DNA of 64,000 bases, taken from positions 1,428,038 through 1,492,037 of the forward strand of contig NZ_JACHIR010000001.1 of assembly GCF_014203355.1 (NCBI RefSeq), written 5' to 3'. The notes beneath the pieces were generated by a model that saw only the letters and a list, made by a program, of their open reading frames with translations, did no database searches and was not told the origin of the DNA. The DNA is from Kutzneria kofuensis. Its GTDB lineage: Bacteria; Actinomycetota; Actinomycetes; Mycobacteriales; Pseudonocardiaceae. The position numbers were made by a program, and so were the translations under genes. Below are positions 60,117-64,000 of the stretch, piece by piece; within the stretch, counting starts at the first letter, position 1; each line of letters starts with the position of its first letter.

Positions 60117-60908
60117 ATGCAGGTGCGCGACAGCGTGGTCGTGGTGACCGGAGCCGGTCGGGGAATCGGGGCGGCGCTGGCCCGCCGGTTCGCCGCCGAG
60201 GGCGCCGCCGGCATCGTCGTGTCCGACATCGACGGCGACTCCGCCGCCGCCGTGGCCGCCTCTCTGGATTCGCGTGCCGTCGCCGTGGCCGCCGACGTCA
60301 CCGATGCCGCCCAGGTGGCTTCGTTGGTCGCCGCTGCGGAGAAGGAGTTCGGCCCGGTCGACCTGTTCTGCTCCAACGCCGGCGTCGCCTTCGGCCGGGG
60401 CATGGACGCCTCACCGGCCGACTGGGCGGTGAACCTCAACGTCAACGTCATGGCTCACGTGCACGCCGCGAACGCCGCCTTGCCGTCGATGCTGCAAAGG
60501 GGGCGCGGCTACTTCCTCAACACCGCCTCCGCCGCCGGCCTGCTGATGGCTCCCGGCGACGCGCCGTACACCGTGTCCAAGCACGCCGCCGTCGCCTTCG
60601 CGGAGTGGCTTTCGGTGACCTACGGCGACCAGGGCGTCAAGGTCAGCGTCCTGTGCCCCATGGGCGTTCGGACCGACATGCTCATGCCCGGCATCGAACA
60701 GGGCGAGGTCTCCGCCCTGGCGGTGGCCGCCTCCGGCGACATCCTCGAACCCGACCACGTCGCCGGCGTCGTCGTGGAGGGCCTCGCCGCGGAGAGGTTC
60801 CACATCCTGCCGCACCCCGAGGTCGCCACCTTCGTCCAGCGCAAGGCCGCCGACGTCGACCGCTGGCTCACCGGCATGCGCCGCGCCACCGCCCAACTCC
60901 CCCACTGA
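60117..60908 (+). CDS. SDR family oxidoreductase
   Basis: The 263-residue SDR has TGAGRGIGAALA, CSNAG, Ser in NTASAAG and YTVSK. The ATG at 60117 has GAGGAGG upstream. It is divergent from the other SDR with the shared operator between them, so both are probably derepressed together. The extended helix after the active site (PGIEQGEVSALAVAASG) is common in lipid-active members. Confidence 0.92.
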   Translation: MQVRDSVVVVTGAGRGIGAALARRFAAEGAAGIVVSDIDGDSAAAVAASLDSRAVAVAADVTDAAQVASLVAAAEKEFGPVDLFCSNAGVAFGRGMDASPADWAVNLNVNVMAHVHAANAALPSMLQRGRGYFLNTASAAGLLMAPGDAPYTVSKHAAVAFAEWLSVTYGDQGVKVSVLCPMGVRTDMLMPGIEQGEVSALAVAASGDILEPDHVAGVVVEGLAAERFHILPHPEVATFVQRKAADVDRWLTGMRRATAQLPH

Positions 60909-60911
60909 CCC

Positions 60912-61003
60912 CGGCGAGTCACGCTCTCAAGCACCCCGAATGTAGGTTTCGGGCACCTGCCGGAAACCTACATTCGGTGTGTCCCAGAGCGTGACTCGCC
61001 GAG
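60912..61003. repeat. Inverted pair of the dispersed 44-nt repeat
   Basis: Two 44-nt arms (about 60913-60956 and 60960-61003) are inverted and differ at about eight positions. Each is close to the single copy at 35395-35440. The pair fills the gap between convergent genes and can fold into a long hairpin, so it may also end transcription from both sides. Confidence 0.85.
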
Positions 61004-61009
61004 GTTGTG

Positions 61010-63079
61010 TCAGCCCAGTGACCGCTTGAGGAAGTCGACCTGGAGCAGGAGGAGGTTCTCGGCGACCTGCTCCTGCGGGGTCATGTGGGTGACGCCGGAC
61101 AGCGGCAGCACGGTGTGCGGGCGGCCCGCCGCCAGCAGGGCGGAGCTGAGGCGGAGGGTGTGGGCGGCGACGACGTTGTCGTCGGCCAGGCCGTGGATGA
61201 TCATCAGGTCCCGGCTGAGCTTGGGGGCGTCCTCGATGAGCGAATTGGCGTCGTAGACCTCGGGCCGCTCGTCGGGGTGGCCCAGGTAGCGCTCGGTGTA
61301 ATGGGTGTCGTAGAGCCGCCAGTCGGTGACGGGGGCGCCGGCGATGCCGGCACGGAAGACGTCGGGCCGCCGCAGCACAGCCAGAGCCGAGAGGTAGCCG
61401 CCGTAGGACCACCCGCGGATGGCGACGCGCTCCAGGTCCAGGAAGGGGAACTGAGCGGCGGCGGCGTGCAGGGCGTCGACCTGGTCGTCGAGGGTGGCGC
61501 CGGCGAAGTCGAGGTGGATGGCCCGCTCCCAGACGGGCCCCCGGCCGGGCGTGCCCCGACCGTCGACGACAAGCACGGCGAAACCCTGGTCGGCCAACCA
61601 CTGCGAGGCGGTGAAGGCGTTCCGCGTCTGCACGACCCGCTGCGCATGCGGGCCGCCGTACGGGTCGAGCAGCACGGGCAGCTTGCCCTCGACGTAGCCG
61701 GTGGGCAGCAGCAACGCGCCCCGCAGGCCCCGCTCCCCCAGCTCCAGCAGCCGCACGTTCGGCGTGATCGACGGCGTCTCGGCGATGGAGGCTATCTCGC
61801 CGACCTTGGCGTCACCCCGGAACACCTCGGCGACGGTGCCGAAGAAGCCCAGGCCGGTGCTCAGCCGCACGGTGACGTCGCCGCCCCGGGCGACCCCGTG
61901 CACGCCGTCGTCGACGGACAGCCGCTCGACGCCGTCCTTGCGCACTCGGTACGTGTGGATCTGCGTGGGGTCGTCCTCGGACGCCCGGACCAGGATGTCT
62001 TCGGTCGTCACTGAAGCCACGGAGCGTACTTGCAAGCCGGAGTCGGTCAACGCCTCGTCGTCCACGACCAGCCGCCAGGCCCCGTCGATGGCGGCGATCC
62101 GCACCAGCCGACCGTCCTTGGTCCACGCCGGCACGCCCGGCATGATGTCGACCCAGTTCGGGTCGGTCTCCTCGTGCAGCACGGTCGTCGCGCCGGTGTC
62201 GGGATCCACCGCCAGGATCCGCTGCGTCCGCTGGTCCCGGGTCTGCACCAGCAGCAGCGGCGCCCCACCCGACGACCAGTGTGCGGTCGCCACGTACGGG
62301 AACTCGGCTCGGTCCCAGTCCACGTCGACCCGAGAGCCGTCGAGGCCCAGCACCGCCAGGCTGACGTCGGCGTTGGCCGTGCCCGCGGCCGGGTAGGCGA
62401 TCTCGGCCGGCGCCGTTCCCGGGTTGGCCGGGTCGGCGATGTGCCAGCGCTGCACCGGCTTGTTGTCGACGCGGGCGGCCAGCAGCCGCTCCCCGTCCGG
62501 CGCCCACCAGTAGCCGCGGTACCGGTCCATCTCCTCGGCGGCGATGAACTCGGCGACGCCCCACGTCACCTCGTCGCCGTCCGGCACGGCCAGCGCCCGG
62601 TCGCCGGTGCCGTCCACGCCGACCACCCGCAGCTCGCCGGCCGCCACGGCGTACGCGACGTGGCGGCCGGTCGGGTCGGGCCGGGGGTCGATCACCGGGC
62701 CGGGGGTGGCCAGCTCGGCGGTCGTGCCGGCGGCCAGGTCGGTCACGTGCACCTTGCCGGACAACGCGAACGCCGCCACGGTCAGCGCCGAGTCGGTGGC
62801 ATAGCCGACGACACCGGCGGCCGACTCGCGGGTGCGCTCCCGCCGGGCCCGCTCCTCCGGCGACAGCTCCTCGTTGTCGGCGCAGGGGTCGAACAGCGGC
62901 GTCTCCCGCCCGCTCTCGACGTCCAGGCTCCACAGGCCGGTGCGACGGTCGGTGCCCGACGCGGAGCGGAGGAACAGCACCCGGGATCCGTCCGGTGCGA
63001 CGGTGAACGCCCTGGGCACGCCCAGCGAGAATCGCTGCGTGCGGGCTTGCTGGCGGGGAAAGGACAGTTCAGCGGTCAC
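61010..63079 (-). CDS. S9 family prolyl oligopeptidase/dipeptidyl-peptidase IV-like
   Basis: The 689-residue protein has an N-terminal beta-propeller (repeats such as GRHVAYAVAAGELRVVGVDG) with the EE motif AAEEMDRYRGYWW that binds the substrate N-terminus in DPP-IV. A C-terminal alpha/beta-hydrolase domain follows, with Ser in RGWSYGGYLS, Asp in HGLADDNV and His in SGVTHM. There is no signal peptide, so it is probably a cytoplasmic dipeptidyl peptidase. Confidence 0.94.
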   Translation of the reverse strand: MTAELSFPRQQARTQRFSLGVPRAFTVAPDGSRVLFLRSASGTDRRTGLWSLDVESGRETPLFDPCADNEELSPEERARRERTRESAAGVVGYATDSALTVAAFALSGKVHVTDLAAGTTAELATPGPVIDPRPDPTGRHVAYAVAAGELRVVGVDGTGDRALAVPDGDEVTWGVAEFIAAEEMDRYRGYWWAPDGERLLAARVDNKPVQRWHIADPANPGTAPAEIAYPAAGTANADVSLAVLGLDGSRVDVDWDRAEFPYVATAHWSSGGAPLLLVQTRDQRTQRILAVDPDTGATTVLHEETDPNWVDIMPGVPAWTKDGRLVRIAAIDGAWRLVVDDEALTDSGLQVRSVASVTTEDILVRASEDDPTQIHTYRVRKDGVERLSVDDGVHGVARGGDVTVRLSTGLGFFGTVAEVFRGDAKVGEIASIAETPSITPNVRLLELGERGLRGALLLPTGYVEGKLPVLLDPYGGPHAQRVVQTRNAFTASQWLADQGFAVLVVDGRGTPGRGPVWERAIHLDFAGATLDDQVDALHAAAAQFPFLDLERVAIRGWSYGGYLSALAVLRRPDVFRAGIAGAPVTDWRLYDTHYTERYLGHPDERPEVYDANSLIEDAPKLSRDLMIIHGLADDNVVAAHTLRLSSALLAAGRPHTVLPLSGVTHMTPQEQVAENLLLLQVDFLKRSLG

Positions 63080-63142
63080 AGCCGCTGACCCTATCCGGCC
63101 GCACCCCGGTCACGCCGCCGCGATGTTGGGCACACGGGGCGC

Positions 63143-63601
63143 TCACGCCCCGGCGACCTCGGCGTAGCCGCGCAGAATCCCGGCCCAGCCGCCGTCGCCG
63201 TTCACGCCGGTGGCGACCGCCTCCCAGTTGTCGCCGTGCCGCTCGAAGTGCCGGTGCTCCAGCTCGACCCGGGTCACGTCGGGGCCCTCGGCGATGAACC
63301 GGACCTCCACCTCGCTGGCCCTGGCCGGGTCCGGGTCGTACGCCCACTCGCCGTTGAGGTGCCAGCTGACCACCACGCGGTTCGGCGGGTCGTAGACCAG
63401 GACGCTGCCCCAGTCGCACTCGCTGCCGTCGACGCCACGCTCGTACCAGCGGCCACCCTCCCGCTGCTCCAGGATGGCCTCGGCCATGTCGGCCTTGCCG
63501 ATGTGGTGCGAGGACGGCCACCAGGTGGCGAACCCGGCGGTGAAGACCTTGAAGGCGTGCTGCTGTCCGGCCTTGACGGTGACGGTCTTGACGACGCTCA
63601 T
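63143..63601 (-). CDS. AHSA1/SRPBCC domain protein
   Basis: The 152-residue protein has the START-like fold: KAGQQHAFKVFTAGFATWWP, GGRWYERG, DPPNRVVVSWHLN and a long C-terminal helix (WAGILRGYAEVAG). Such proteins bind hydrophobic ligands. It overlaps the ArsR stop by ATGA, a standard ArsR-AHSA1 pair. Confidence 0.92.
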   Translation of the reverse strand: MSVVKTVTVKAGQQHAFKVFTAGFATWWPSSHHIGKADMAEAILEQREGGRWYERGVDGSECDWGSVLVYDPPNRVVVSWHLNGEWAYDPDPARASEVEVRFIAEGPDVTRVELEHRHFERHGDNWEAVATGVNGDGGWAGILRGYAEVAGA

Positions 63602-63918
63602 GACGGCTCCTCGGGTGTGTTCTCGACGGCGGCCGCGTAGGCGGCCAGTGCGCGGTCCCACACCAGGTCCAGGTAGGCGCGCAGCGCGGCGACCCCGCTG
63701 GGGTCGACCCGGTAGAGGCGCCTGGTGCCGACGGCGTCGTCGATCACCAGCCCGGCCTCCTTGAGCACCTTGAGGTGTTGGGACACGGCCGGACGGCTGA
63801 TCGGCAGCTCGCGGGCGAGTTCGCCGACCGCCTTGGGCCCGGTGGCGACCAGCTCGAACACTGCCCGCCGGGTGGGGTCCCCGAGCGCGCCGAGCCCGTC
63901 GGTTCGGTAAGTCGCCAC
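63598..63918 (-). CDS. ArsR family regulator
   Basis: The 106-residue winged-helix regulator has ALGDPTRRAVFELVA and the recognition helix ISRPAVSQHLKVLKEAGLV. It lacks the Cys metal sites of ArsR/SmtB sensors, so it responds to something other than metal. The GTG at 63918 lies inside a dyad that is its probable operator. Confidence 0.93.
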   Translation of the reverse strand: MATYRTDGLGALGDPTRRAVFELVATGPKAVGELARELPISRPAVSQHLKVLKEAGLVIDDAVGTRRLYRVDPSGVAALRAYLDLVWDRALAAYAAAVENTPEEPS

Positions 63919-63940
63919 GAACCGTAAGCTACGACTTACC
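63906..63940. promoter_or_regulatory. Autoregulatory operator dyad of the ArsR gene
   Basis: GGTAAGTCG (63906-63914) and CGACTTACC (63932-63940) are perfect inverted arms 17 nt apart that span the ArsR start. An inner GTAAG/CTTAC pair is at 63924-63939. Confidence 0.65.
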
Positions 63941-63969
63941 GATGCTCTCCGTCAAGTAGTGTGCGCGAT

Positions 63970-64000
63970 GTGCAGCGGTTCATCACCGGTCCGGCCGTGG
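63970..64000 (+). CDS. Possible start of the next gene
   Basis: A GTG at 63970 opens a frame that reads MQRFITGPAV to the window edge. It follows a TAGTGT box and is divergent from the ArsR gene. Too little is visible to name it. Confidence 0.25.
   Translation, partial: MQRFITGPAV

Noticed and set aside
57668-60451. A 927-codon minus-strand frame covering the TetR, LLM and SDR genes
   Set aside because: Only its last 199 codons (the TetR gene) read as a real protein; the rest is a shadow of the LLM and SDR genes in their true frames.
1-64000. CRISPR arrays, insertion sequences, tRNA and rRNA genes
   Set aside because: I saw no regularly spaced repeats, transposase motifs, tRNA cloverleaf cores or rRNA-like segments; the short repeats present are dispersed singles or pairs.

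Overview
The window is very GC-rich, has strong third-position GC bias, many GTG starts and dense GTGA/ATGA gene overlaps. It also carries secreted ricin-lectin glycosidases, an ESX/EspG protein, a DasR-type operator and leaderless-looking promoters. All of this fits a large-genome actinomycete of the Pseudonocardiaceae, and Kutzneria or a close relative is my best guess, because the main gene cluster resembles one I recall from Kutzneria albida. There are about 55 protein genes, and I see no rRNA, tRNA, insertion sequence or CRISPR array.

Layout. 1-1.7 kb: 3' end of an SDR, a ribbon-helix-helix regulator and a secreted GH25 lysozyme. 1.7-5.75 kb: a 1346-residue secreted sedolisin/kelch protein. 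5.9-17.6 kb (minus strand): a tightly coupled 12-gene biosynthetic operon. 17.9-21.0 kb (plus): flavodoxin-like reductase, MFS exporter and LysR regulator, probably the rest of that cluster. 21.0-29.4 kb: housekeeping and hydrolase genes, including a GH3 glycosidase under a DasR-like dre site, a rhomboid protease, an epoxide hydrolase, a slipin, and an orphan second copy of the nitrosuccinate-synthase-type flavoenzyme. 29.5-33.1 kb: an SDR/acyl-CoA dehydrogenase/MaoC operon. 33.2-38.7 kb: small genes, a MerR regulator, a secreted GH27 alpha-galactosidase and EspG. 38.85-44.87 kb: protocatechuate (beta-ketoadipate) operon pcaIJFHGL-R without pcaB. 45-49 kb: cold-shock protein and two secreted glycosidases (GH30, GH18) with near-identical lectin modules. 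49-55 kb: hypothetical protein, amino-acid permease and phosphotransferase, divergent from a dimethylglycine-dehydrogenase-like flavoprotein. 55-64 kb: secreted peptidase, atypical response regulator, a TetR/LLM/SDR lipid-type locus, S9 peptidase and an ArsR/AHSA1 pair.

The central system is the 5.9-17.6 kb operon. GriI- and GriH-like enzymes should make 3-amino-4-hydroxybenzoate from aspartate semialdehyde and DHAP. A ligase, two ACPs, a ketosynthase and a half-length KS-like partner should extend it as a type II polyketide. CreE- and CreD-like enzymes should make nitrous acid from aspartate. A second acyl-CoA-ligase-fold enzyme resembles the ATP-dependent diazotases that fuse nitrite with the aryl amine. 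An extended SDR that lacks the usual Tyr/Lys pair is a candidate for replacing the diazo group with hydride. This is the logic of the avenalumic-acid and p-coumaric-acid (ava/cma) diazotization-dependent deamination clusters, but with its own gene complement: a half-size KS partner, no KR or DH gene, and an unexplained cysteine-rich 162-residue protein.
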